Part shown: piece by piece, positions 5,921-6,588 of the stretch
How the letters are laid out: the number at the start of each line of letters is the position of its first letter
Numbering within the stretch: position 1 is the first letter of the stretch
NCBI GenBank assembly: GCA_022447165.1
Contig: JAKVBR010000094.1
Location: 1-6,588, forward strand
Origin: Phycisphaerales bacterium
Lineage (GTDB): Bacteria; Planctomycetota; Phycisphaerae; Phycisphaerales; SM1A02
Reading direction: 5' to 3'
DNA length: 6,588 nt
Translations under genes and position numbers: made by a program
Notes under the pieces: model-generated
Told to the model about the DNA's origin: nothing
The model's database searches: none
What the model saw: only the letters and a program-made list of their open reading frames with translations

Positions 5921-6588
5921 ATGGAAACGCTGAAAATCGCTGCATGGTCAGGACCGCGAAACATATCGACTGCGATGATGCGGTCGTGGGAAAATAGAAA
6001 TGATACGTGCGTCATTGATGAACCGCTGTATGCGCATTATCTTCGCGAAACTGGGCTTGACCATCCGGGTCGAAATGAGGTGCTTGAGCATCATGATGCG
6101 AACTGGGAAAGCGTCGTCGAACAACTTGTTGGACCGTGTGATGATTCGGTGTTTTACCAAAAGCACATGACGCATCATTTGCTACCGAATGTTTCGCGCG
6201 ATTGGCTTTGCGATGTCGAACATTTGTTTTTGATACGAGAACCACGGGAGATGCTGACGAGTTTGATGAAGCAGATTCCTCATCCTACTTTAGAAGACAC
6301 CGGTCTTCCGCAACAAGTTGAACTGCTTGGTGAACTGCAAGCAATTGGGAAAACACCGCTCGTGTTAGACAGTAAAGACGTTTTACAACATCCTGAAGCA
6401 ATGCTTTCCTTGACGTGCGACAAACTTGGCATTGCGTTTGATGATGCCATGCTCAGTTGGCCAACTGGATCTCGTGAAAGTGACGGCGTGTGGGCGCCGC
6501 ATTGGTACGCATCAGTTGAGCAATCGACTTGCTTTGTGAAATGGAAACCAAAAGAAGAGTTGGTGCCTGCGCATCTTGAAGCGCTTTG
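5921..6588 (+). CDS. Sulfotransferase-family protein, 5' part (runs off the window)
   Basis: An open frame runs from ATG 5921 to the window edge without a stop, giving 222 codons plus two bases. The product resembles the small bacterial sulfotransferase-like family (P-loop, PAPS-type fold). Residues 9-17 (WSGPRNIST) form the expected 5'-phosphosulfate loop, and LIREPREMLTSL (104-115, with R106 and S114) resembles the 3'-phosphate binding segment. DEPLYAHYL (33-41), YQKHMTHHLLP (79-89) and SDGVWAPHWYASVE (187-200) are further segments I recognise from the family. Standalone members have about 230-250 residues, so probably only the last 10-30 are missing. The substrate is unknown, and sulfotransferase activity itself is not established for this subgroup. 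The start is only 6 bp from the divergent gene's start, leaving no room for a separate promoter. It is on the suf strand but separated from it by an antisense gene, so it is probably an independent unit. Confidence 0.88.
   Translation, partial: METLKIAAWSGPRNISTAMMRSWENRNDTCVIDEPLYAHYLRETGLDHPGRNEVLEHHDANWESVVEQLVGPCDDSVFYQKHMTHHLLPNVSRDWLCDVEHLFLIREPREMLTSLMKQIPHPTLEDTGLPQQVELLGELQAIGKTPLVLDSKDVLQHPEAMLSLTCDKLGIAFDDAMLSWPTGSRESDGVWAPHWYASVEQSTCFVKWKPKEELVPAHLEAL

Noticed and set aside
1..6588. CRISPR arrays, tRNA or rRNA genes, insertion sequences and attachment sites
   Set aside because: None seen. The window is almost entirely coding, with no regularly spaced repeats, transposase motifs or long terminal inverted repeats.

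Overview
The window is dominated by one complete iron-sulfur cluster assembly operon on the + strand, sufB-sufC-sufD-sufS-sufU-sufT (about 103 to 5609). After it come a short minus-strand gene for a cysteine-rich, dockerin-tailed protein (5606-5914) and the 5' part of a + strand sulfotransferase-family gene (5921 to the window edge). Almost every base from 103 onward is coding.

Organism. SufU rather than SufE in the operon excludes a typical enterobacterial suf system. The best taxonomic clue is the small minus-strand protein. It ends in a Gly-Ala-Cys-Cys cysteine module followed by a single Asp-x-Asn-x-Asp dockerin-like repeat and a terminal Gly-Tyr-Cys-Pro, an arrangement I associate with secreted proteins of Phycisphaerae-type Planctomycetes. 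Base composition looks moderate, with an estimated GC in the upper forties. A marine phycisphaeral bacterium is my inference; ribosomal or single-copy markers elsewhere on the contig would be needed to confirm it.

Layout. Positions 1-102 hold a perfect TATAAT -10 element (53-58) and a short leader, with no regulator gene in view. SufB and SufC are 11 bp apart. The next four junctions are an ATGA overlap (C/D), an abutting TAA-ATG (D/S), an ATGA overlap (S/U) and an ATGA overlap (U/T), so the set looks translationally coupled. The suf stop and the minus-strand gene's stop share a CTAG. That gene's start codon lies only 6 bp from the divergent start of the sulfotransferase-like gene.

How the genes work together. 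SufS takes sulfur from cysteine as a persulfide, SufU (zinc-bound) accepts it, and the SufB-SufC2-SufD ATPase scaffold builds the cluster. SufT (MIP18/DUF59 family) is thought to help in cluster maturation or delivery. Catalytic and cluster-binding residues are present in all of them, so the pathway should be functional. No sufA, sufE or sufR/iscR is visible.

I do not see a new biological system here. The items most worth a second look are a cysteine-rich tail on SufC, a small in-frame tandem duplication in SufB, the orphan dockerin-tailed mini-protein without a signal peptide, and the extremely tight divergent junction at 5914-5921.
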